Part shown: positions 11,081-19,762 of the stretch, piece after piece
How the letters are laid out: every line of letters begins with the position of its first letter
How positions within the stretch are numbered: the first letter of the stretch is position 1
Assembly: GCA_963789515.1 (NCBI GenBank)
Contig: CAWBKW010000002.1
Coordinates: forward strand, 496,001-560,000
Source: JBAXEO01 sp963789515
Lineage (GTDB): Bacteria > Actinomycetota > Coriobacteriia > Anaerosomatales > JAAXUF01
Direction: 5' to 3'
DNA length: 64,000 nucleotides
Translations under genes and position numbers: made by a program
The notes under the pieces: model-generated
Told to the model about the DNA's origin: nothing
What the model saw: the letters and a program-made list of their open reading frames with translations, nothing else
Database searches by the model: none

Positions 11081-11691
11081 ATGAAGATCGCCCCGCGCGA
11101 ACGGCTCATACTCCTGATCATCGGCCTCCTCGTGCTGTTGGCGGCCTTGGCCGTACTGCTCGTGTGGCCGCAGTATCAGAAGCAGAAGTCGCTTGATGCG
11201 CAGATCGCCGCCGCTGAGCAGCAGCTCAAGACGTCGCAGACGCTGCTCGCACAACGCCAGGAGATCAAGAACCGTGCGGCTTCGACCGACGCACAATGGC
11301 TGCGGCTGGCGAGTCTCGTTCCCGAGACGCCTGACCTGCCCTCTCTCATCATCGAGCTGCAGGATGCGGCCTTCGCGTCGGGCGTGCAGATCATCGCCAT
11401 GGCTCCGGCGGATCCGGCGGAGAGCGCCGACAAGGCCTACGTGCTCATTCCGCTGGAGGTTCGAATCCAGGGCACATGGGCCGACACCGTCGACTACATG
11501 AAGAGCATCAACAAGCTCAATCGCGGGCTCCGCGCGGTCGAGCTTCCTCGCCGCTGTGGCCGCCTGCGGGTACCGGTGACCCGGTGCTGCCCAACTACTC
11601 CGTGTCCACCACGATCCTGCTGCAGTCGTACATGATTCCGGCATCGACGGGCAAGGCGCCGACCGCGGCTCCTGCGCCTGCGACCCCATAG
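11081..11691 (+). CDS. pilO: Type IV pilus alignment protein PilO; one frameshift
   Basis: Starts MKIAPRERLILLIIGLLVLL: a short cytoplasmic tail, one membrane helix, then a coiled coil (QIAAAEQQLKTSQTLLAQRQ) and the PilO fold (LVPETPDLPSLIIELQDAAF). The frame is lost near 11541-11547. The initial frame ends at 11635 in Arg/Cys-rich nonsense, while a frame one base short continues sensibly (SSPLWPPAGTGDPVLPNYSV) to 11691. One missing base, perhaps GG read as G at 11542, restores a ~203-residue protein. The operon runs pilM-pilN-pilO with a 12-base gap. Confidence 0.88.
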
Positions 11692-11707
11692 TAGAGGACG
11701 GGTAGAC

Positions 11708-12319
11708 GTGGCTGACGCAACCAACGCACCGGTCCAGCCGCCCGAATCGGGCGCGCCCGCACCCGGGGCCAAGAGCTCGAGCGGATTCCTCGCCACGACG
11801 ACCGGCAAGATCGTCGTGGGCGTGGTGGCGCTTCTCGTGCTGCTGGCCATCGCCGGTGCGATCGTGGTGATGTTCGCGTCCGGCGGCGTGGCCGGGCTGT
11901 TGAACTCAGGCACGGTCACGGTGAAGTCGACAACGGTGACCGCGTCGGTCACGACCACCTCGGCCGCAGGGACCGCGCCCGTGCTCGAGCCCTCCGAGAA
12001 GCCGCTCACCTCGAGTTTCACCTTCCGAAACGTGTTCGCTCCCTCGATCAAGGCTCCGGTGGCACCCAGCGCCGAAACGACCAGTAGCACATCCGGCTCG
12101 ACCAACTCGCCGGACACCCTGTACCTCATCGACATCGTCTCCACCGATGGGGTCATGCAAGGCGTCTTCGTTTGGAACGGGGTCACCTACACCGAGGGCG
12201 CGGGCGGAACGATCGACTCGTCGCCGTGGAAGGTGCTCGAAGTGAACTCGGACTCGGTCGTGATGCTGTACGGAGATACCCAGGTGACCCTCACCGTCGG
12301 CCAGGGAGTCTCCAAGTAG
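11708..12319 (+). CDS. Bitopic PilP/GspC-like pilus accessory protein
   Basis: This 203-residue protein follows pilO by 17 bases from a GTG start. A Pro/Ala-rich cytoplasmic tail precedes one membrane helix (about residues 38-62). A Ser/Thr linker leads to a small C-terminal domain of short strands (TLYLIDIVSTDGVMQGVFVW, WKVLEVNSDSVVMLYGDTQV, TLTVGQGVSK). A strand-rich HR-like domain with a G-D-x-x-V-x-L-x-x-G-x-S ending recalls PilP and GspC, which link PilNO to a secretin. A monoderm would use it differently. The assignment is by architecture and position only. Confidence 0.6.
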   Translation: MADATNAPVQPPESGAPAPGAKSSSGFLATTTGKIVVGVVALLVLLAIAGAIVVMFASGGVAGLLNSGTVTVKSTTVTASVTTTSAAGTAPVLEPSEKPLTSSFTFRNVFAPSIKAPVAPSAETTSSTSGSTNSPDTLYLIDIVSTDGVMQGVFVWNGVTYTEGAGGTIDSSPWKVLEVNSDSVVMLYGDTQVTLTVGQGVSK

Positions 12320-12396
12320 CCGAGGCCTTCTGAGATCGTGACCTCCGTCGTCGAAGCGAGTCTGTCCGATTCCGCCAGAGCCGAAGGATCCTGCTG

Positions 12397-13555
12397 ATGC
12401 GATACACGACTGCCGGCGAATCGCACGGCCGGGCTCTTGTGACCATCGTGACGGGAGTCCCGGCCGGCCTGCCGGTCGACGTCGATCTCATCAATGCCGA
12501 TCTCGCTCGCCGGCAGCGTGGCTACGGCCGAGGCGGCCGGATGGCTATCGAGACCGACAAGGCGACGATCCTCTCGGGGGTGAGGTTCGGCCTCTCCATC
12601 GGTAGCCCGATCGCGCTCACGATCCTGAACCGGGACTGGGACAACTGGACCGATGTGATGGCCTCGGCAGGTGAGAAGCCCCTGAACAGCCGAGTGGTTT
12701 CCCCGCGGCCGGGTCATGCCGATCTGGCCGGCGTTCAGAAGACCGGCTCCGATGACGTCCGTGACATCCTTGAGCGCGCCAGCGCGCGGGAGACGGCCGC
12801 GCGGGTCGCCGCAGGCGGCATCGCGCGAGCGTTCCTGCGAGAGCTCGGCGTGTACGGTCGCATCATGCGTGTCAGCGATCGGCGAGGTGACGGCCGACCC
12901 GGAGGCGGTGACTCGCGCCGATCCAGCGCTGGTCGAGGCGAGCGAAGTCCGCTGTCCCGACGCCGCTGCGAGCGAGCTCATGAAGCAGGCCATCGATTCT
13001 GCCCGCTCGGCGGGGGAGTCCCTGGGCGGGATCTTCGTGGTGACCGCGACAGGACTCGTTCCGGGGCTCGGCACCTACGCCGAAGCAGACGGTCGCTTGG
13101 ATGCCCGGCTTGCAGCTGCGGTCATGTCGATCCCCGCGATCAAGGGGTTCGAGGTGGGAGACGGTTTCGCTCTGGCAGGAGTGCCGGGTAGCAAGGCCCA
13201 CGATGAGATCATTTTCGACCGTTCGCGTGGGTTCGTGCGGCCCACCAACCGTGCCGGTGGTCTCGAGGGCGGGATGACCAACGGAGAGCAGCTCGTCGTG
13301 CGCGCCGCCATGAAGCCGATCCCGACCCTGATGACGCCGCTGGCCAGTGTCGATCTCGAAACGCTCGAACCTGTGGACGCGAGCCGCGAGCGGAGCGATG
13401 TGTGCGCCGTTCCCGCAGCCGCCGTGGTGGGGGAGGCCGAAGTCGCATTCGTGTTGGCTCGCGCATACCTCGACAAGTTCGGACGCGACTCCATGGCCGA
13501 TATCGTGCAGGCGCGTGACGCGTATCTCGAGCGCCTGCACCAAGCCGAGCGGTGA
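12397..13555 (+). CDS. aroC: Chorismate synthase AroC; one frameshift
   Basis: This enzyme makes chorismate from EPSP using reduced FMN. The start MRYTTAGESHGRALVTIVTG and RRQRGYGRGGRM are family signatures, as are RPGHADLAGVQKTG, RASARETAARVAAGG and, downstream, GGLEGGMTNGEQLVVRAAMKPI. The frame changes at about 12877 (GTCAGCGATCGG): frame 1 carries residues 1-160 and frame 2 the rest. Removing one base, or restoring a lost GC, gives a normal ~386-residue protein. aroK starts four bases before the stop. FMN and substrate residues are present on both sides, so gene decay is unlikely. Confidence 0.92.
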
Positions 13556-14070
13556 GCCATCTCCTGCTCATAGGGTTCATGGGTGCGGGCAAGTCGACCG
13601 TGGGCCGCCTCGCCGCCGACCGGCTCGAGCTCCCCTTCGTCGACCTCGATACGCTCGTGCAGGATCGAGACGGCCGGAGCGTTCGCCAGATATTCGAGCA
13701 GGACGGTGAGCCGGCGTTCCGCGCCCAGGAGACCGCCGCACTCGAGTCCCTCGAGTCGATGTCGCCGAGTGTGGTTGCGTGCGGCGGCGGCGTTGTGCTC
13801 AGCGACGCGAACCGCGTGAGACTCAAGCACATGGGTACGGTCGTGTATCTGAGGGTGACTGCCGCTGAGACGCTCGCGCGGGTCGGCGACGATGGAACCC
13901 GGCCGCTCCTCGCGGGCGCAGGCGGCGCTCTGGTGGCGAGCCGGCTCTTGGAGGCGCGCGAGGCGCTCTACTCGGCGATTGCCGATGCTGTGGTCGACAC
14001 CGTCGATCGAACCCCGGACGAGGTCGCCGAGCAGGTCGTCCTGCTGGCGCGGGAACGGAGCGTAGGTTGA
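13552..14070 (+). CDS. aroK: Shikimate kinase AroK
   Basis: This enzyme phosphorylates shikimate at O3 with ATP. The 172-residue protein has Walker A GFMGAGKST near residues 8-16, DLDTLVQDRDGRSVRQIF, FRAQETAALE (shikimate-binding FR..E), VVACGGGVVL (the GGG motif) and a lid Arg in RPLLAG. GTG at 13552 overlaps aroC, and aroB overlaps its stop, so translation is coupled. Intact. Confidence 0.96.
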   Translation: MSHLLLIGFMGAGKSTVGRLAADRLELPFVDLDTLVQDRDGRSVRQIFEQDGEPAFRAQETAALESLESMSPSVVACGGGVVLSDANRVRLKHMGTVVYLRVTAAETLARVGDDGTRPLLAGAGGALVASRLLEAREALYSAIADAVVDTVDRTPDEVAEQVVLLARERSVG

Positions 14071-15176
14071 GACAGCGAATCGTACCTGTCGAGATCGGGG
14101 ACACGTCCTACGACGTGGTGGTCGGCGCCGGTGCGCTTGACCAGACGGGACGTCGCGTCGCCGCCGTCTCGCGGGCCCGGAAGATCGCCCTCGTCAGCGA
14201 CTCGAACGTGGCGGAGCTCTTCGGGGCGCGGGTCGGAGCGTCTCTCGTCACGGCGGGGTTCGACGTATTCCCGCTCTCGGTGGAGCCGGGCGAGACCAGC
14301 AAGAGCTGGTAGGTCGCGGGTCAGCTGCTGGAGGCGTTCGCCCATCTGGGCCTTGATCGGCGTGACCTCGTGGTGGCGCTCGGCGGCGGGGTCATCGGCG
14401 ATCTCGCAGGCTTCGCCGCGGCGACCTACCTGCGCGGAGTGGACTTCGTGCAGGTGCCGACCACGCTGCTGGCGCAAGTCGACTCCTCGGTGGGCGGCAA
14501 GACGGGAGTCGACCTGCCGGCCGGCAAGAACCTGGTCGGAGCCTTCAAGCAGCCGCTGCTTGTCGTCGCCGACACCGCGACGCTCACCTCGCTCCCGGAC
14601 CCTGAGTGGGCCAGTGGGCTTGCGGAGGCGGCAAAGAGCGCGGTCATCGGTGGGGAATCGTTTCTGAGCTGGATTGAGCAGAATGCGGCAGACCTCAAGA
14701 ATCGCGACGGCCGTGTGACCGCCGATACAGTGGTACGGTGCGTCACATTCAAGTCAGGGGTCGTTCGTTCCGATGAGAAGGAAGACGGTGTGCGCGAGTG
14801 CCTGAACTATGGTCACACGCTCGGGCATGCCATTGAAAAGGTCGCTGGATACGGCGTCGTGCCTCACGGTGTTGCAGTCGCCGAGGGCATGCGATTCGCC
14901 GCCCGGCTCTCGGTAGAGGCCGGGCACGGAAGCGTCGAGTTCGTTCAGAGGCAGGACCGCCTCTTGGACGACATGGGGCTTCCGGCGATGAGAACGTCCT
15001 ATCCGCCGGGTGAACTCCTGGAAGCGATGCATTCCGACAAGAAGGCGAGAGGCGGACACGTGCGATTCGTTCTCCCGGATGCACCGGGCCTGTGGCGATG
15101 CGAACCGGTCGCCGACGCGATGATCGGGGAGCATCTGGCCGCATGGGCGGACTCGAAGAGAGGGACTGACGGATGA
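14067..15176 (+). CDS. aroB: 3-dehydroquinate synthase AroB; in-frame TAG
   Basis: This enzyme converts DAHP to 3-dehydroquinate with NAD and zinc. Frame 3 runs from TTG at 14067 to 15176 (~369 codons) with a single TAG at 14310-14312 (AGCTGG-TAG-GTCGCG). Family alignment expects Glu there (SWEVAGQLLEAF), so GAG to TAG is the likely change. Signatures are intact after it: VALGGGVIGDLAGFAAATY, VPTTLLAQVDSSVGGKTGVD, KSGVVRSDEKE, NYGHTLGHAIE and HGVAVAEGMRFA (zinc ligands). Whether it is a real nonsense mutation or a base-call error cannot be told here; all neighbours in the pathway are otherwise conserved. Confidence 0.9.
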
Positions 15177-15607
15177 AGCGCATCCTCGTGCTCAACGGGC
15201 CGAACCTCAACCTCCTCGGAGGCCGCGAACCGTCGGTCTACGGGACCGTCGGACTCGCCGAGATCGAGGCGCGGCTGACAGACCTGGCAAGCGAGTTGGG
15301 CGTGCAGGTCGCCTTCGGCCAGAGCAATCACGAAGGCGAGCTGATCGACATGCTGCACGCGGCGCAAGGTGCGTATGACGCGGTCGTGCTGAACCCCGGG
15401 GCCTTCACGCACTACTCCTATGCATTGCGTGATGCGGTGTCGGCGATCGACGTTCCGGTCGTGGAGATTCACCTGTCCAACATCGCGGACAGGGAGAGCT
15501 TCCGCCATCTCAGCGTCATCGCGCCGGCGTGTGTCGGCCAGATCAGCGGGTTCGGTGCGTTCTCGTACTACCTCGGCCTGAGAGCGGCGATTGAATCCTC
15601 CGGCTGA
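15173..15607 (+). CDS. aroQ: Type II 3-dehydroquinate dehydratase AroQ
   Basis: A small dodecameric dehydratase of 144 residues. Key motifs are LVLNGPNLNLLGGREPSVYG (mobile loop with catalytic Arg and Tyr), FGQSNHEGELIDMLHAA, VVLNPGAFTHYSYALRDAV, VEIHLSNIADRESFRHLSVI and VGQISGFGAFSYYLGL. ATG at 15173 overlaps the aroB stop. Intact and last of the four aro genes here; aroE, aroA and DAHP synthase are not in the window. Confidence 0.97.
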   Translation: MKRILVLNGPNLNLLGGREPSVYGTVGLAEIEARLTDLASELGVQVAFGQSNHEGELIDMLHAAQGAYDAVVLNPGAFTHYSYALRDAVSAIDVPVVEIHLSNIADRESFRHLSVIAPACVGQISGFGAFSYYLGLRAAIESSG

Positions 15608-15681
15608 TGCCGGTGTCTAGACAGGCACGTGACCTCACGCCAGACGCGAGAGGATCGATGCGGGCAGAAGGAAGTGGCACG

Positions 15682-17697
15682 ATGGGCTGGCTCAAGCGGT
15701 TCATGGGCGATGATTCGGGATTCACTGTGGTCGAGTATCTCGTGGCCGCGGCGATTCTCTTCATCGTGTCCACCGGCGTGATGGGCGCACTCGCCTACGC
15801 CAGCACGGCGAACGCGTCGACGGCCATGCGCGAGCTCGGGCTGGAAGTCGCCAACCAGAGGATGGAGCAGGCCCGCAACCTGCCCTACGACAGCCTCGGA
15901 ACCACGAACGGCTATCCCCTCGGTACCATCGTCACCCCTGACACGGTGACGGTCGCCACACCCGAGGGCACCAAGACGTTCATCGTGGTGACCGAAGTGG
16001 ACTGGTCGGTGGACTCGGCATCGAATCTGTCCTCCGACAAGACTGTGCGCATCACGGTGTCGTGGGCCAATCCGAGACCGGGTAGCGTGTCTGTCGAATC
16101 CAGTGTCGTGGGCAAGTCCACGCTCACGAATGCCGGCGACGTGAAGATCAACATCGTCGACTCGGACACGAGCGCAAAAGTGCCGGGGGCGACGATCACC
16201 ATCAAGCCCTCCGGCGGGTTGACGGTCTCGAAGACGACCGGCGTCGACGGATTCGTGCGATGGGGGAAGGTGCCCGCGGGGTCGGTCACGATCACGGGCA
16301 CGTGCTCCACGCACTACCTCGACATGTCTCCGGTGAGCGGCGCGATCGTACTGACCGGACAACTCAACGAGTGGACCATCCAGGCGGTGCGCCCGAGCAG
16401 CGGGACGGTGCACGTCACCGACCAGCTGGGTAACGACCTGGCCGGCGTCGCGGTGACCATCAGCGGTCCCGCCGGTTCGGCGGACTGGAGCTGTCCGACG
16501 GGCACCGGCACGGTGACGTCCGACGCGAACGGCAACGCCATCTTCCCGAAACTGCGAAAGGGCACGTACACCGTGACGGGAGCCCTGGCCAACTACGCCG
16601 TGCAGGCGTCTCCGCCCACCCTCAATGTGATCGCCGGGGGAGGCTCGTACACGAGCCAGCTTCGCATGGACCGGCTCACCAACATACGGGTCACGGTGGT
16701 CGACAGCAGCAACAACCCCATATCCGGTGCGACGGTGAGCGCTACCGGCGTCACCTTCCCCGCAACGACCAACGCGAGTGGTCAGGCGACGAGCAACGAC
16801 ATGGGCGCGATCGGCACCAACAAGACCTACACCGTGACCGCCACCAGGATCGGATACCTGTCCAATACCGGTACCGTCACACTCAGTCAGTACACCCAGG
16901 GAACGCTCACCATCGTCCTCTCGACGCCGCCGCCGACGACGATCAAAGTCACGGTGCTCGACAACAGCAACAACCCGATCTCCGGGGCCACCGTGAGTGC
17001 CACCGGCGTCACCTTCGCCTCCACGACGAACGCAAGCGGTCAGGCGACCAGCAATGACATGGGCGCGATCGGCACCAACGTGAGCTACACGGTGACCGCG
17101 GCGAAGACGGGCTACAGCTCGAACACCGGTGTCGTCACGCTGAGTCAGTACACGCAGGGCACACTCACCATCAAGCTGTCACCTCCGCCGCCGACGACCA
17201 TCAAGGTCACGGTCACCGACAACAAGGGCAAGCCGATACCCGGTGCCACGGTCAGCGCGAGCGGTGTGACCTTCGCGTCCACGACCGACGCCAACGGTCA
17301 GGCGACCAGCAACGACATGGGTGCCATCGGCACCAACAAGACCTACACCGTCACCGCCGCGAAGACCGGCTGGGTGAGCAAGACCGGAACGGTCACATTG
17401 AGCCAGAACACCCAGGGAACGGTGACCATCGCGCTGCGGGCGACGCTCGAGGTCACCTACAGCACGGGGACCTACCCTGTGACGATCTACATCTACACGA
17501 GCAGAACGGCCGGCAGTTCCCCCGCCTACCAGCAGACGATGGCGAGCGCTGCCGACTCACCCGCGTCCTTCGCGCTGCCGGACGGGACCTACTACGTCAG
17601 CCAGCGCAGCACCTACAGTTCGCTCCCCTCGGCACCGAAGTCCGCAGTGGTTGCGGCCGGCAGTACGCGCACCATTTCGATCTCGAATCAGAACTAG
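15682..17697 (+). CDS. Giant prepilin-type minor pilin with tandem Ig-like/carboxypeptidase-regulatory domains
   Basis: The 671-residue protein opens with a class III-like prepilin leader ending DDSG, then FTVVEYLVAAAILFIVSTGV, so PilD should cut after Gly and leave Glu at mature position 5. After a pilin-like stem (~130 residues) come two divergent Cna-B/CarboxypepD_reg-like domains (VKINIVDSDTSAKVPGATIT; SGTVHVTDQLGNDLAGVAVT), three near-identical 86-residue copies, and a C-terminal strand-rich domain. Normal minor pilins are 150-250 residues, so this looks like a fibre-tip adhesin. ATG at 15682 follows AAGGAAG. Transcribed with two further pilin-like genes. The repeats contain many Thr/Ser/Asn and only one Cys pair region precedes them. 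Confidence 0.85.
   Translation: MGWLKRFMGDDSGFTVVEYLVAAAILFIVSTGVMGALAYASTANASTAMRELGLEVANQRMEQARNLPYDSLGTTNGYPLGTIVTPDTVTVATPEGTKTFIVVTEVDWSVDSASNLSSDKTVRITVSWANPRPGSVSVESSVVGKSTLTNAGDVKINIVDSDTSAKVPGATITIKPSGGLTVSKTTGVDGFVRWGKVPAGSVTITGTCSTHYLDMSPVSGAIVLTGQLNEWTIQAVRPSSGTVHVTDQLGNDLAGVAVTISGPAGSADWSCPTGTGTVTSDANGNAIFPKLRKGTYTVTGALANYAVQASPPTLNVIAGGGSYTSQLRMDRLTNIRVTVVDSSNNPISGATVSATGVTFPATTNASGQATSNDMGAIGTNKTYTVTATRIGYLSNTGTVTLSQYTQGTLTIVLSTPPPTTIKVTVLDNSNNPISGATVSATGVTFASTTNASGQATSNDMGAIGTNVSYTVTAAKTGYSSNTGVVTLSQYTQGTLTIKLSPPPPTTIKVTVTDNKGKPIPGATVSASGVTFASTTDANGQATSNDMGAIGTNKTYTVTAAKTGWVSKTGTVTLSQNTQGTVTIALRATLEVTYSTGTYPVTIYIYTSRTAGSSPAYQQTMASAADSPASFALPDGTYYVSQRSTYSSLPSAPKSAVVAAGSTRTISISNQN
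16678..17451 (+). repeat. Three 258-bp tandem repeats (86 residues each)
   Basis: Units begin at 16678, 16936 and 17194 with exactly the same 258-base period. Each encodes T-x-I-x-V-T-V-x-D, then SGATVSA(T/S)GVTF and NGQATSNDMGAIGTN, and ends in LSQxTQGT(L/V)TI. Copies are very similar in DNA, which suggests recent duplication or gene conversion. Copy number may be mis-assembled. Confidence 0.92.
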
Positions 17698-17705
17698 GGA
17701 CAGCC

Positions 17706-18359
17706 ATGCCATCACTACGAGACGACAGCGGTCTTTCACTCACGGAACTGCTTGTGGTGTCCGTGCTCATCTCGGTCATCCTGGCGGCCTCCTACTTCAT
17801 GTTCGCCGCGGCGCAGAGCATGAACAACATCGCCATGGCGCGTTCGATCGCGTCGGACGAATCGCAGGCCGCCATCGACCTGATGTCGCTGGAACTCAGG
17901 CAGGCCCAGGAGAACGTTCCGGACAACGGTGTGTTCAAGCTCGCGGGTGCGAGCGACATGAAGTTCTACAGCGACTTGGACCACGACGGGCGCCCTGAAC
18001 TCGTGCGCTACTACGTCGAGGGCGGCTCACTCAAGCGAACCGTCGCCCCGCCGACGAACAACGCACCGCCGTTCACAAACCCCACCCCCGGAGCGCCTAA
18101 GATCCTCGTCAAGACGCTTGGAACGTCAGCGGGGCCGGTCTTCTGCTACCACAGCACGGTGGTGAACACCACCGCGGTCTGCGGGACGGCCGAACACGGA
18201 TTCAACATCGTGACGACGTCAGATCCGTACAACACCACCCCGAAGATTTCGATGGTGGGAATCAAGATCGACGACGTGAACAAGTCCGGAGACAAGACGA
18301 TAACGGTGATCAGCAGGGCGCTCGTGCGCATGCGTACGGTAGAGAACACGGTGAAGTAG
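17706..18359 (+). CDS. Prepilin-type minor pilin, PilW/PilJ-like
   Basis: A 217-residue protein with leader MPSLRDDSG, then LSLTELLVVSVLISVILAA; Glu is at mature position 5 and processing by PilD is expected. The stem continues SDESQAAIDLMSLELRQAQE, and the C-terminal region is strand-rich with a Cys pair (FCYHSTVVNTTAVCG) that may form a disulfide. Position between the giant pilin and the PilX-like gene matches the pilV-pilW-pilX order of minor pilin operons. Intact. Exact subtype inferred from order and size. Confidence 0.8.
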   Translation: MPSLRDDSGLSLTELLVVSVLISVILAASYFMFAAAQSMNNIAMARSIASDESQAAIDLMSLELRQAQENVPDNGVFKLAGASDMKFYSDLDHDGRPELVRYYVEGGSLKRTVAPPTNNAPPFTNPTPGAPKILVKTLGTSAGPVFCYHSTVVNTTAVCGTAEHGFNIVTTSDPYNTTPKISMVGIKIDDVNKSGDKTITVISRALVRMRTVENTVK

Positions 18360-18361
18360 AG

Positions 18362-19698
18362 ATGAAACACACAGACTGCTCCAACCCGTTCAGGCGAATG
18401 CTCGCGAGTGATTCAGGCATGGCATTGGCGGTGGTGATGCTCATGTCGTCGATCCTGTTCCTGCTCGCCACGACGGTGTTGCTGCTGGTGACGTATCGAG
18501 AGAAGCAGACTACGGCCGTGACCGAAGGCGACCAGTCCATGCACATCGCGGACGCCGGCCTCAACGAATACGTCTACCAGCTGAGCCAGCAGTACGACTA
18601 CTGGAAGACGCACTCGACCCTCGGTCCCACGGAGATGCAGGGCGGGGAGTGGATGGTGACGCAGAGCACCTCTGCTTCAGGCACCTTGGTTCTCACTTCG
18701 GTGGGCACGCTGCCGAACGGCAAGTCACGGACGGTGCGGGGAACGGTTCGTTTTCCGAGCTACGCAGATTACGTCGTGCTGGTGGACAGGGGGCCGTACA
18801 GCATCGGCACGGGCGCGACGTTCTACGGCAACGTTCGCTGCAACGGCAACATATCCAACTCCGGCATCATCGCCGGACTTGCCGAGGCCGGAGGGACGTG
18901 CTCCTACGGCACGTCCTACGCCTACAACTACCCCGGTGGCTACAAGAACAACGTGTCGAAGGTGGACTTCAGCCAGCTCACCACGGACCTCCAGAAGATG
19001 AAGACGTCTGCACAAGCGGCCGGGGTCTACTACCCTGCGTCCGGCCAGCTTGGCTACAACGTCGTGCTCAACGGTCCGCAGGCGACGATCTACAAGATCA
19101 CTGCCATCAACAAGAACAAGCCGCGGACCGGCGTCAGCACCGACCCGACTGCTTGGCGCAGTTCACTCAGACGCTCGTCGGCACCGCGGTCATCCCGGCG
19201 GACGGCGTGCTCTTCTTCGACGATGACGTGTGGGTTTCCGGTACCTACTCTGCGGCAGTCACGGTCGCCACGAGCGCGGACCTCTGGTGCCCCGGCGATC
19301 TGCTGCCGACGAACCCGAGCTCGACCGTCACCTGCGGGCTCGTCGCGGGGGGCCAGGTGCTCTTCCCGTGGTGGTACGGGACCATGCCGGATGATCAGGT
19401 CGTTCAGGCGGCGACTCTCTCTCAGACCGCCGGAGTCGGTCCCGATGCGCCGTCAGGCCTCAAGCAGTACAACACCACCACCGGCACGTGGTCGTCCAGC
19501 TATACCATGGGGTCGGCCGACTACAAGAGTTCAGTCACGCTCAAGGGCGGCCGCGCCATGGTCCAGATGATCGGTTTCTCGGCGGGGTACGACACCCGTA
19601 ACTTCGAGATGGACCCGCGGCTCATCGACAATCCGCCTCCCCTCTACCCACAGATCCGCGATGGATCGTTGCGGGTCGACACCTGGCTCGAGAACTAG
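18362..19698 (+). CDS. PilX-like pilus-associated membrane protein; one frameshift
   Basis: The N-terminus RMLASDSGMALAVVMLMSS resembles PilX/GspK-type subunits with a short leader ending in Gly and a hydrophobic helix, though mature position 5 lacks the usual Glu. ADAGLNEYVYQLSQ is the conserved PilX_N motif. The ~445-residue protein has a large glycine/serine/tyrosine-rich outer part. The frame is lost near 19151: frame 2 becomes Arg/Ser-rich nonsense, while the frame one base short continues (LAQFTQTLVGTAVIPADGVL, FFDDDVWVSGTYSAAVTVAT) to 19698. Restoring one C (ACTGCCTTGGCG) repairs it. Large for the family, so it may be a tip partner of the giant pilin. Confidence 0.75.
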
Positions 19699-19721
19699 GG
19701 TCGGCAGGTCGCGCATAGGCG

Positions 19722-19759
19722 TAGAATCCCTTCGAGGTGACCCTACTTCGAAGGGATTC
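19722..19759 (+). promoter_or_regulatory. 12-bp inverted repeat covering -10-like box and ribosome site of the M24 gene
   Basis: GAATCCCTTCGA (19724-19735) is a perfect inverted repeat of TCGAAGGGATTC (19748-19759) with a 12-base loop. The left arm overlaps TAGAAT (19722-19727), a good -10 box. The right arm contains AAGGG, seven bases before GTG at 19763. It could be an operator or an RNA stem hiding the ribosome site. Confidence 0.55.
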
Positions 19760-19762
19760 AGC

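Noticed and set aside
12319..12396. A gene-free gap before aroC that might hold a small RNA or riboswitch
   Set aside because: Only 77 bases, no stable stem or conserved motif seen.
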